A stretch of DNA of 42,144 bases from Thermodesulfobacteriota bacterium (GTDB lineage: Bacteria > Desulfobacterota > Desulfobulbia > Desulfobulbales > JBFMBH01): positions 1 through 42,144 of the forward strand of contig JBFMBH010000019.1 of NCBI GenBank assembly GCA_040755095.1, read 5' to 3'. This document shows positions 27,252 through 34,364 of this stretch, piece after piece. Both the position numbers and the translations under genes were made by a program. How positions within the stretch are numbered: position 1 is the stretch's first letter; each line of letters starts with the position of its first letter. The notes beneath the pieces are model-generated. The model was not told where the DNA came from, did no database searches, and was given only the letters and a program-made list of their open reading frames with translations.

Positions 27252-28052
27252 TCAGGCCAGGGTCAGGCCGCCGATGTAGTCGGCCACGCCGGCGCCCAGG
27301 GCCTTGATCACCAAGTGCCGGTGCTGGGCATAGAAGGTGGTGTTCAGGGTCATCTTCTGAGCCGCGGTCCAGAACTGGATCTTCTGGGCGCCCCAGGAGA
27401 AGAACAGAAAGCGGCGCCGGGTATCGAGTCCCTGGACATGGAAGGCGCCCATGGCCATCCCCAGGGCGCCGTTGTCCGCCTTCTGCACGGCGCCGATCTG
27501 GAAATTGGCGCTGGCGCTGGCCGCGGTTTGGAAATCGAAGAGCCGGATGGTGCTGTCCTCCTCGGCCAGCTCCTCCAGGGCCTTCACCGCGGCGTTCAGC
27601 ACCGCCAGCTGGTTCTGGGTGGCAATGGCGGTGATGACCGCCAGGGCTGCCTGGTCCATGCGGATCTCGCCCTGGCTCTGGTCGTGCCGGACAAAGGCCA
27701 GCTGCTCGGCTGCCCAGCCCAGCCGGTTGAGGATATCCATATACTTGTTGTACCAGGCCTCGGTGTTGGTGAAGCGGTTGAAGGCGCCACTGGCGCCCCG
27801 GTGGGCGAGCTGTACCGAGAAGAGGACATCGTCCCGCTCCTGGGGAGAAAGGCCGTCCACAAAGGAGAGGAGGGTGCCGGCATCCACCGCTGCCTGGAGG
27901 TCTTCTGGCAGGGCCGCGGCTGGAAGCGGCGGCGGTGGCGGCCCTGGCTCGCCCCGGGTGACGGCACGGAAGGTCAGGGGCCGTTCTGCCAGGCGACCGG
28001 GCAGGGCTTCGCAGGCGATGGTCAGGGATTCGATGTAGCGGGCAACAGACAT
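27252..28052 (-). CDS. Protein of unknown family upstream of the CHAT protease
   Basis: 266 residues from ATG 28052, with AGGAGGTCCC just before it. I do not recognise a named domain. There is no signal peptide or clear membrane helix. After a proline-rich linker (about residues 35-45) come a helical part with LSFVDGLSPQERDDVLFSVQ and WYNKYMDILNRLGW (about 60-105), a second helical part (about 115-150), and a strand-rich end with RRFLFFSWGAQKIQFW (about 212-227). It ends 38 bases before the first candidate start of the CHAT protein, so it may be coexpressed. Being about 270 residues and paired with a caspase-like protease recalls bacterial gasdermin and other protease-substrate pairs, but I see no gasdermin motif; it could equally be a substrate, inhibitor or unrelated protein. 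Confidence 0.7.
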   Translation of the reverse strand: MSVARYIESLTIACEALPGRLAERPLTFRAVTRGEPGPPPPPLPAAALPEDLQAAVDAGTLLSFVDGLSPQERDDVLFSVQLAHRGASGAFNRFTNTEAWYNKYMDILNRLGWAAEQLAFVRHDQSQGEIRMDQAALAVITAIATQNQLAVLNAAVKALEELAEEDSTIRLFDFQTAASASANFQIGAVQKADNGALGMAMGAFHVQGLDTRRRFLFFSWGAQKIQFWTAAQKMTLNTTFYAQHRHLVIKALGAGVADYIGGLTLA

Positions 28053-28149
28053 GACGGGACCTCCTGATCCTGATGGCAGGTGACCGGAGAAGAAGCGGCC
28101 TCGCCACGGCGGTAATCCCGCTGAGCTGCCGGCCGTCTTTGCGGCTTAT

Positions 28150-28179
28150 CCCATACTATGCTGGCGAGGAGTCCGTCAA
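28150..28179 (-). promoter_or_regulatory. Possible promoter of the unknown gene / CHAT unit
   Basis: Minus strand TTGACG (28179-28174) with TATGGG (28155-28150) after 18 bases, or TAGTAT (28158-28153) after 15; about 100 bases upstream of ATG 28052. The remainder of the gene-free stretch 28053-28445 contains the plus-strand promoter at 28343-28371 and nothing else I can name. Confidence 0.4.
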
Positions 28180-28342
28180 GACCAGCGTCTGGCAGTCGGA
28201 ACAACAGCTATTGCCCGGTCATCAAGGGGAGAGGTGCGAGGAGGGATGACCGACGAAACCGTGGCCGGACGGAGACAGGGCGGGCATGGTGGCTGGAATG
28301 ACCTCCGGTGCGCCGGCCCCCCTTCCCGTGCAGCACCACTCC

Positions 28343-28371
28343 TCGACACCAGCCCGCCATTTTGGTACGGT
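28343..28371 (+). promoter_or_regulatory. Promoter conserved with the intact Rpn gene
   Basis: TCGACA (28343-28348), 17 bases, TACGGT (28366-28371). The surrounding bases, including CGACACC, GCCCG and TTTTGGTA, match the leader of the intact homologous gene at 41138-41166. Conservation between two diverged copies supports a real promoter. Confidence 0.55.
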
Positions 28372-28445
28372 GAGGCACCGTGGCAGCCCCTCAACACGCC
28401 GCCAAGGCCAGTTGCACTTCCTCCCCACGGAGACCGACCCCATTC

Positions 28446-28948
28446 ATGGCGGGCCAAGACGACTTCGACACCCCCTGGAAGGAGATCCTGACCCGGTACT
28501 TCCCGGAATTCATGGCCTTCTTCTTCCCCGAGGCCGCGGCCAATATCGACTGGTCCCGCCGCCATGTCTTCCTGGACAAGGAGCTGCGGCAGGTGACCCG
28601 AGACGCGCAGCAAGGCCTGCGGCTGGCGGACAAGCTGGCCAAGGTCTGGCGCCAGGACGGCGAGGAGACCTGGAGGAGACGACCATGCCCTATGTCAGCA
28701 GTGTCGAACGGATCGGGATGAAGCGTGGTCTTGAACAGGGCCTGGCCAAAGGTCTTGAGCAGGGCCTCGAACGAGGCCTGGAGCGGGGCCGCCAGGAAGG
28801 CCGCCGGGAGGCGCTGTTGGCGGTGGCGTCCAATCTTCTGGATCTTCTCGACGACACGGCCATCTCGGCCCGCACCGGCCTCCCCGTCGAGGAGGTGCGG
28901 CGGCGGCGCGACGTCGGATCACGTCCTGGGGGGGGCGCGAGCTCGTGA
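28446..28948 (+). pseudogene. Rpn-family nuclease gene with internal deletion
   Basis: From ATG 28446 the protein matches the first about 70 residues of the intact gene at 39974-40948 (DTPWKEILTRYFPEFMAFFF, VFLDKELRQVTRDA, ADKLAKVWR). At about 28670 it jumps to the C-terminal tail (EETTMPYVSSVERIG, then repeated KGLEQGLERG units and LPVEEVRRRR), which lies in another frame. About 160 residues of the nuclease core are lost. Repeated GAGGAGAC-like sequence at the junction (GAGGAGACCTGGAGGAGAC) suggests deletion by short-repeat recombination. Rpn/PD-(D/E)XK proteins are recombination-promoting nucleases; this copy lacks the core and should be inactive. Confidence 0.8.
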
Positions 28949-29220
28949 TGTGCGGCATCGGAGAAGATCGATGCCGTGGGCACCGGCCAGGTGCCGGTGC
29001 CCTGCCGCCTCAACAACCTCACCCGACGCCGCAAGGAGATCTCCCTCGGTCTCACCATCGACGAGAGCACCCCGGCCGAGGCCCACAAGGTCGTCGGCGG
29101 GTATGTGGCCACCATCGAGGGGTACCGGGACGGAGCCAGGCCCAGGCCAGCCCAGCCGCGGACAGCGGCTGAGGCGAAAACAGCGGGAGGCATGAGACGG
29201 TTGCGCCACCGCGACTGCCC
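28949..29220 (+). other. Degenerate stretch with a possible gene fragment
   Basis: From about 28955 to 29190 one plus-strand frame reads like protein (EKIDAVGTGQVPVPC, then KEISLGLTIDESTPAEAHKV and VVGGYVATIEGYR) but has no convincing start or end and no family I recognise. It lies between two damaged genes, so it is probably another remnant. Confidence 0.3.
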
Positions 29221-29400
29221 CCCTCCTGCGCCCGTTGGCCAGTGCCGCCGCACACCGGACAGGATCGCCGGCCCCCTCCACTCAGAGCTTCCCGGAAGCG
29301 CCCCCCCTTGAAGAGATCCCTGGCCACCGTCTGGGCCGCTTTCACCTTGATGAGGTCGGATCTCCTGGTCATGATCCAGGACCAGATCCGATACCGACCC
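29221..29400 (-). pseudogene. Remnant of the 3' end of a DUF4143-type ATPase gene
   Basis: On the minus strand the stretch encodes DLIKVKAAQTVARDLFKGG and RRSCPVCGGTG, matching DLIEVKGAQTVASDLFKG and RRSCLVYGGSG in the intact ATPase at 30307-31464. The DNA aligns over about 170 bases with 30355-30530. Frame breaks and loss of all upstream domains mark it as a pseudogene. Both copies lie in the same orientation and flank the Rossmann-fold gene. Confidence 0.75.
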
Positions 29401-29437
29401 CGATGACCGGGGGGAGCGGAGGGATGCGGGGAATGCC

Positions 29438-30277
29438 ATGCTGCGGGAATGGCTGCTGAGCCTTCTCACCCCGTGTCCCCGCCACCTGCGGGCCATGGGG
29501 TTTGTGGGCGAGCAGATCGCCATCGACAGCCGGCTGGATCGCAACCGGGCGGCCTGGCAGTCGCACCTGGCGGCCAGCCGGGCGGCTGTTCTGGAGGCGG
29601 CGGCCCTGTGCCCCGGGTCCGGGACGGCGTTTCTCCTGGGCGCCGGTGGCGGGCACGATCTGCCGGTGGCCGAGCTGGCCGGCCGCTGCCGGCAGCTGGT
29701 GCTGGTGGATCTGGTGATCCAGCCGTGGCACCGCCGCCGGCTGCGTCGCCTGGCGCCCAACCTCGCCTGGCTGGCCCTGGACCTCTCCGGGGCCCTCGCC
29801 GATCTGTGGCAGGCGGGGCCAACGATCCCGGACCAGACAGCCATCGACCTTTTTGCGGCCGCCCAGCCGCCCGCCCTTCCCGGTCTGGGGGACGAGGATC
29901 TGGTGGTCTCGGTGAGCCTGGCCTCCCAGCTGGGGAGTGTGCCGTCCACCTGGCTGGCCCGGGGCGGACGGCGGGGGCCGGGCTTCTCCCTGGCCTTGCG
30001 CCGGGCGGCGGCCAGGCGCCATGTCCGCTGGCTGCAAGGCCTGCCCGGTACCCGCTGCCTCATTGCCGACCAGGCGCACCTTGTTCTGGACCACCAGGGC
30101 CGGGAGATCTCCCGGGAAACCGTGCTGGACGGCGACCTGGCGGGGCCGGCCCTGCGGACCTGGCGCTGGGACCTGGCGCCGATCCCGGAGTGGGAGGCGG
30201 ACCGGGCCCTGGCCAACCAGGTGGGGGTCTGGATCTGGCCGGCGGGGGTGGTCGTTCCTGGCCGGTCCGGGGCCTGA
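29438..30277 (+). CDS. Rossmann-fold, methyltransferase-like protein of unknown function
   Basis: 279 residues from ATG 29438. Residues about 60-115 have the SAM-methyltransferase pattern: glycine-rich loop FLLGAGGGHDLPVAELA followed by an acidic strand end LVLVDLV. Conserved features further on (DEDLVVSVSLASQLGSVP, LIADQAHLVLD) are consistent with a methyltransferase-like fold, but catalytic motifs are not diagnostic and the substrate is unknown. A ribosome site is weak (GGAGGG about 14 bases upstream, CGGGGA closer). It sits alone between the two copies of the DUF4143 3' end, so it may have arrived with that duplication. Confidence 0.6.
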   Translation: MLREWLLSLLTPCPRHLRAMGFVGEQIAIDSRLDRNRAAWQSHLAASRAAVLEAAALCPGSGTAFLLGAGGGHDLPVAELAGRCRQLVLVDLVIQPWHRRRLRRLAPNLAWLALDLSGALADLWQAGPTIPDQTAIDLFAAAQPPALPGLGDEDLVVSVSLASQLGSVPSTWLARGGRRGPGFSLALRRAAARRHVRWLQGLPGTRCLIADQAHLVLDHQGREISRETVLDGDLAGPALRTWRWDLAPIPEWEADRALANQVGVWIWPAGVVVPGRSGA

Positions 30278-30306
30278 TGGCACAACCGTGGCGCGGTCGC
30301 CCGGCC

Positions 30307-31464
30307 TCAGGCTTCGAAATCGGCCAAGGCCTGCCAGCCGACGACCTCTACCCCTTCCTGCACCCGATGGCCACTGCCGCCGTATACCAGACAGGACCGC
30401 CTGGCCCGACCACTCAGGCCTTCCAGAAAGCGAAGCCCCTTGAAGAGGTCGCTGGCCACGGTCTGAGCACCCTTGACCTCGATGAGATCGATCTCCTGGC
30501 CGTGGTCCAGGACCAGATCGACCTCGTTGCCCTTGCTGTCCCGGAAGAAGTAGAGGTTGTCGGGCTGGCCGGCGTTGAACCGCTTCTTGAGCATCTCCGC
30601 GACCACCAGGGACTCGAAGAGCAAGCCACGCAAGGGGTGGCTGCCGAGCTGCCGGGTATCCTGAATGCCCAGGAGAAAGGCGGCAAGTCCGGTATCCAGG
30701 AAATACAGCTTCGGCGCCTTGATGAGCCGCTTGTTGAAGTTCCGGTAATAGGGAGGCACCAGCTTGACCAGGTAGCTCGCCTCCAGGATGGAGAGCCAAT
30801 TTTTGATCGTGTTGTGGTTGACGCCGCAATCGTTGCCCAGGGAGGATAGATTCACCACCTGGCCGGTCCGGCCGGCCGCCAGCTTGAGGAAGGCCTCGAA
30901 ACGGGACAGCTCCTTGATATTGACCAGCATTCTGAGATCCCGCTCCACATAGGTGGCGACGTAGAAGGCCATGGCCTCGCCGGGCGGCAGCTCCTGATCA
31001 TAGATGCGGGGAAAGCCACCGGTAAGAAGGACGTCGTCCAGGAGGGACAGCCCCCGGACCTTCCGGATCTCCGCCAGGGAGAAGGGCAGCAGGGTGGCCA
31101 GCGCGGTGCGGCCGGCCAGGGACTGACTGACCGAGGCCAGGAGGGCGAAGTTGTGGCTGCCGGTGACCACGAACATGCCGGGCGTTTGGCGCTCGTCGAC
31201 GATGCCCTGGATGAACGACAACAGGTCCGGTGCCCGCTGGATCTCATCGAGGACCGCTCCGGCGGGGAAGCGAGCGAGGAAGCCGTTGGGATCCGTCTCG
31301 GCAAACCGCCTCTCCTCGATGTTCTCCAGGGAGACGTAGGCCTTGTCGGGGAAGAGCATTCTGCACAGCGTGGTCTTTCCCGACTGGCGGGGGCCGGTGA
31401 TGGTGACCACCGGGTACTGGCGGCTGTACTGGAGAACCTTGGGAGCGATATCGCGCGGGATCAT
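30307..31464 (-). CDS. AAA ATPase with C-terminal DUF4143 domain (copy 1)
   Basis: 385 residues from ATG 31464. Walker A ITGPRQSGKTT (about 22-32), Walker B AVLDEIQRAPDLL (about 70), sensor VVTGSHNFAL, then LAEIRKVRGL and GGFPRIY, a winged-helix-like stretch (NDCGVNHNTIKNWLSILEAS), and the DUF4143 nuclease-like part with KLYFLDTGLAAFLL, LLFESLVVAEMLK, FFRDSKGNEVDLVL and IEVKGAQT. The E-V-D...E-V-K arrangement resembles a PD-(D/E)XK core. These proteins are frequent, patchily distributed accessory genes of unknown role. A promoter close to the ATG suggests a leaderless transcript. A damaged copy of its 3' end lies at 29221-29400. Confidence 0.85.
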   Translation of the reverse strand: MIPRDIAPKVLQYSRQYPVVTITGPRQSGKTTLCRMLFPDKAYVSLENIEERRFAETDPNGFLARFPAGAVLDEIQRAPDLLSFIQGIVDERQTPGMFVVTGSHNFALLASVSQSLAGRTALATLLPFSLAEIRKVRGLSLLDDVLLTGGFPRIYDQELPPGEAMAFYVATYVERDLRMLVNIKELSRFEAFLKLAAGRTGQVVNLSSLGNDCGVNHNTIKNWLSILEASYLVKLVPPYYRNFNKRLIKAPKLYFLDTGLAAFLLGIQDTRQLGSHPLRGLLFESLVVAEMLKKRFNAGQPDNLYFFRDSKGNEVDLVLDHGQEIDLIEVKGAQTVASDLFKGLRFLEGLSGRARRSCLVYGGSGHRVQEGVEVVGWQALADFEA

Positions 31465-31470
31465 GGCGCC

Positions 31471-31498
31471 ATGCTACCCGGCGAGAACAGATTGTCAA
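31471..31498 (-). promoter_or_regulatory. Promoter of DUF4143 copy 1, predicted leaderless
   Basis: Minus strand TTGACA (31498-31493), 16 bases, TAGCAT (31476-31471). Only six bases (31470-31465) separate the -10 box from the ATG at 31464, so transcription would begin at or next to the A of the start codon. No Shine-Dalgarno is present, which agrees. Confidence 0.55.
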
Positions 31499-31517
31499 TC
31501 CCAATAACAAAACATAC

Positions 31518-31535
31518 CAGTCCATGGTTGGACTG
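31518..31535. promoter_or_regulatory. Inverted repeat between DUF4143 copy 1 and pyk
   Basis: CAGTCCA (31518-31524) and TGGACTG (31529-31535) are perfect 7-base arms around TGGT. Its place just upstream of the -35 box of the minus-strand promoter suggests an operator, though no regulator is identified. Confidence 0.35.
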
Positions 31536-31608
31536 ACGTTGTCCGACGCGGCGGCATGTCGCCGGCAGTGGTAGGATCGGGCCAGGAACGTCAGAAAGGG
31601 GAAGAAGC

Positions 31609-33042
31609 ATGCTCAGCCGCACCAAGATCGTCGCCACCCTGGGGCCGGCCACCGACAGCCCGGCCATGCTGGACAAGATCATCGAGGCCGGGGTGGATGT
31701 GGTCCGTCTGAACTTCTCCCACGAGGCCGCAGAGCAGCAGCGGCAGCGGGTGGACCTGCTCCGGGAGCGGGCCGAGGCGGCGGGCCGCAGCGTCGGCGTG
31801 CTGGGGGATCTGCAAGGGCCCAAGATCCGCATCGGCGGCTTTGCCGCCGGCCGGGTGCAGCTGGCGGACGGGGCGGCCTTTGTCATCGACACCGGGCTCG
31901 ATCCCGAGGCGGGCACCGGGGAGCGGGTGGGCACCACCTATCCGGCCCTGGCCAACGATGTGGGGCCCGGGGATACCCTGCTCCTGGATGACGGCCTTAT
32001 CAGCCTGCGGGTGGAGAAGGTGGCGGGCAGCGCCATCCATTGCCGGGTGCTGTCCGGCGGCGAGCTGGGCAGCCGCAAGGGGCTGAACCGGCTGGGCGGG
32101 GGCCTGGCTGCGGCAGGCCTTACGGACAAGGACCGGGCCGATATCCGGCTGGCCGCCGAGATCGGCGTCGATTATCTCGCGGTGTCCTTTGTCCGGGAGG
32201 CGGCGGACGTGGTGGCGGCCCGTCACCACTTCGTGGCCGCCGGCGGCTTCGGGGGCCTGGTCGCCAAGATCGAGCGGGCCGAGGCCTTGCGGGGGGTGGA
32301 GGCGATCATCGACGCCAGCGACGCCATCATGATCGCCCGCGGGGATCTGGGGGTGGAGATCGGCGACGCCGCCCTGCCGCCGGTGCAAAAGCGGCTCATC
32401 CGCCTGGCCCGGGAACGGAACCGGGTGGTGATCACCGCCACCCAGATGATGCACTCCATGATGGACAGCCCCATCCCCACCCGGGCCGAGGTGTTCGACG
32501 TCGCCAACGCGGTCCTGGAGGGCACCGACGCGGTGATGCTCTCTGCCGAGACCGCCACCGGCCGCTTCCCGGACCGGGCGGTGGCGGCCATGAACCGGAT
32601 CTGCCACCAGACCGAGCGCCAGGCCGACCGCCTCGCCTGCCCGGAGCCTCAGGATCAGACCTTCAGCCGCATCGACGAGGCCATCGCCAAGGCGGCGATG
32701 TTCGCCGCCAACCACCTGCCGGTCAAGGCCATCCTCGCCCTCACCGAGAGCGGCTCCACAGCCTTGTGGATGTCCCGGGTCAATGCCTCGATCCCCATCT
32801 ACGCCCTCACGCCCCATCCCCAGACCCAGCGCCGGGTCACCCTCTACCGGGGGGTGGAGTCGGTGCCCTTTGTCTCCGATACCACCGACCAGACCGAGCT
32901 CAACCGCCAGGCGGTGACGGCCCTGGAGGTCCGGGGGCTCATCGAGCCCGGGGACCTGGTGGCCATCACCAAGGGGGATCTCATCGGCGTCCGGGGCAGC
33001 ACCAATGCCTTGAAGATCGTGCGGGTGGGGGAGCTGGTCTGA
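31609..33042 (+). CDS. pyk: Pyruvate kinase
   Basis: 477 residues, full length. It converts phosphoenolpyruvate and ADP to pyruvate and ATP in the cytosol. Motifs: N-terminal RTKIVATLGPATDS, VRLNFSHE (about 38), GDLQGPKIRIG (about 65), DYLAVSFVREAADV (about 185), LVAKIERAEAL with the catalytic lysine, IMIARGDLGVEIG, and the ATQMMHSMMDSPIPTRAEV stretch with the K+/Mg2+ site region. The C-terminal domain (about 350-475) keeps TESGSTALWMSR. ATG 31609 follows GGGGAAGA. The MFS gene begins 1 base after its stop, so both are cotranscribed. Confidence 0.97.
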   Translation: MLSRTKIVATLGPATDSPAMLDKIIEAGVDVVRLNFSHEAAEQQRQRVDLLRERAEAAGRSVGVLGDLQGPKIRIGGFAAGRVQLADGAAFVIDTGLDPEAGTGERVGTTYPALANDVGPGDTLLLDDGLISLRVEKVAGSAIHCRVLSGGELGSRKGLNRLGGGLAAAGLTDKDRADIRLAAEIGVDYLAVSFVREAADVVAARHHFVAAGGFGGLVAKIERAEALRGVEAIIDASDAIMIARGDLGVEIGDAALPPVQKRLIRLARERNRVVITATQMMHSMMDSPIPTRAEVFDVANAVLEGTDAVMLSAETATGRFPDRAVAAMNRICHQTERQADRLACPEPQDQTFSRIDEAIAKAAMFAANHLPVKAILALTESGSTALWMSRVNASIPIYALTPHPQTQRRVTLYRGVESVPFVSDTTDQTELNRQAVTALEVRGLIEPGDLVAITKGDLIGVRGSTNALKIVRVGELV

Positions 33043-33043
33043 G

Positions 33044-34261
33044 ATGCGGCAGGACCGGGACGTCATCCTTCTCTTCGCCACCCGCATCCTGCGCCTCTTC
33101 GCCTACGGCTTCCTGTCCGTGGTGCTGGCCCTGTATCTGGCGGCGATCGGCTTGGCCGAGGCCGGGATCGGCCTGCTCTTCTCCCTGACCCTGGCCGGCG
33201 ATGCCGTGATCTCGCTTCTCATCACCACCCGGGCCGACCGCTTCGGCCGGCGGCGGATGCTCCTTTTCGGCGCCGCCCTGATGGCCTTGGCGGGTGCGGC
33301 CTTTCTGGCCACCACCAGCCCCATCCTCCTGGGTCTGGCCGCCATCATTGGCGTCATCAGCCCCACCGGCTACGAGATCGGCCCCTTCCTGTCCCTGGAG
33401 CAAGCGGCGCTCTCCGGGCTGGTGCCGGATCGCCGGCGCACCGGCGTTTTTGCCTGGTACAACCTGGCCGGCTCCCTGGCCACCGCCGCCGGGGCCCTGG
33501 CTGGCGGCTGGCTGGCCCAGGCCCTCCAGGCGGGTGGCCTGCCGGAGGTGGCCTCCTTCCGGGTGGTCCTGGCCGGCTATTGCCTGGCCGGCCTGGGCCT
33601 GTTCATCCTCTTCACCCGCCTGTCGCCGGCGGTGGAGGTGGCACCAGCCGCGACCGCGGGCCGCCGCACCCTGGGCCTGCACCGCTCCCGGGGCACGGTG
33701 CTGCGCCTGTCCGCCCTGTTTGCCCTGGACGCCTTTGCCGGCGGCTTCATCGTCCAGAGCATGCTGGCCTACTGGCTGCACCTGCGCTTCGGTGTCGCCG
33801 CCGGCCCCCTGGGCAGCATCCTCTTCGGCGCCAACCTGCTGGCCGCCGCGTCGGCCCTGCTGGCGGCAGGCCTGGCCAGGCGCTTCGGACTCCTCAACAC
33901 CATGGTCTTCACCCACCTGCCCTCCAACGTCATGCTCCTCGCCGTGCCGCTCATGCCCAGCCTGGAGCTGACGGTGGCCCTGCTCCTGGCCCGCTTTGCC
34001 ATCTGCCAGATGGATGTCCCCACCCGCCAGTCCTACACCATGGCGGTGGTGGAGCCGGACGAGCGGGCTGCCGCCTCGGGGGTGACCACCATCGCCCGCT
34101 CGGTGGGCGCCGCCGCGTCGCCGCTGCTGGCCGGTCTCCTGCTGGCGCAGCCGGCCCTTGTGGGCGTGCCGTTCTTTCTGGCCGGCGGCTTGAAGATCGT
34201 CTACGACCTCGCCCTCTTCCGGGCATGCCGGGCCCTGCGGCCCCCGGAGGAGCGGCCATGA
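33044..34261 (+). CDS. Major facilitator superfamily transporter
   Basis: 405 residues with about 12 hydrophobic helices and the MFS loop-2 motif in DRFGRRRMLLFGAAL (about residue 65). Two six-helix halves are joined by a basic loop (about 200-225, RRTLGLHRSRGT). The second half contains MDVPTRQSYTMAVVEPDERAAASG, a motif common in drug/sugar efflux MFS proteins. Substrate unknown. It is coupled to pyk (1-base gap), but export of a glycolytic product is only a guess. Confidence 0.85.
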   Translation: MRQDRDVILLFATRILRLFAYGFLSVVLALYLAAIGLAEAGIGLLFSLTLAGDAVISLLITTRADRFGRRRMLLFGAALMALAGAAFLATTSPILLGLAAIIGVISPTGYEIGPFLSLEQAALSGLVPDRRRTGVFAWYNLAGSLATAAGALAGGWLAQALQAGGLPEVASFRVVLAGYCLAGLGLFILFTRLSPAVEVAPAATAGRRTLGLHRSRGTVLRLSALFALDAFAGGFIVQSMLAYWLHLRFGVAAGPLGSILFGANLLAAASALLAAGLARRFGLLNTMVFTHLPSNVMLLAVPLMPSLELTVALLLARFAICQMDVPTRQSYTMAVVEPDERAAASGVTTIARSVGAAASPLLAGLLLAQPALVGVPFFLAGGLKIVYDLALFRACRALRPPEERP

Positions 34262-34300
34262 CCGCTGCCGTGGAGCGCCGCTTGGCGATGGGGAAAAATT

Positions 34301-34353
34301 TTGCCCTCATCCGTCTGTTTTCGTTTATAGTTGGAATGAATTCCCAAATAAAC
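34301..34353 (+). promoter_or_regulatory. Putative promoter and operator of DUF4143 copy 2
   Basis: TTGCCC (34301-34306) and TTATAG (34325-34330) are 18 bases apart in a short AT-rich patch unlike the surroundings. An imperfect inverted repeat (GTTTAT and TTGGAA at 34323-34336 against TTCCCAA and ATAAAC at 34341-34353) covers the -10 box and predicted start, as expected for a repressor site, possibly autoregulatory. Confidence 0.35.
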
Positions 34354-34364
34354 GAGGAGCCCCG

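Noticed and set aside
27252-28052. Calling the unknown protein a bacterial gasdermin
   Set aside because: Only size and gene order agree; no gasdermin sequence feature or N-terminal cysteine acylation pattern is evident.
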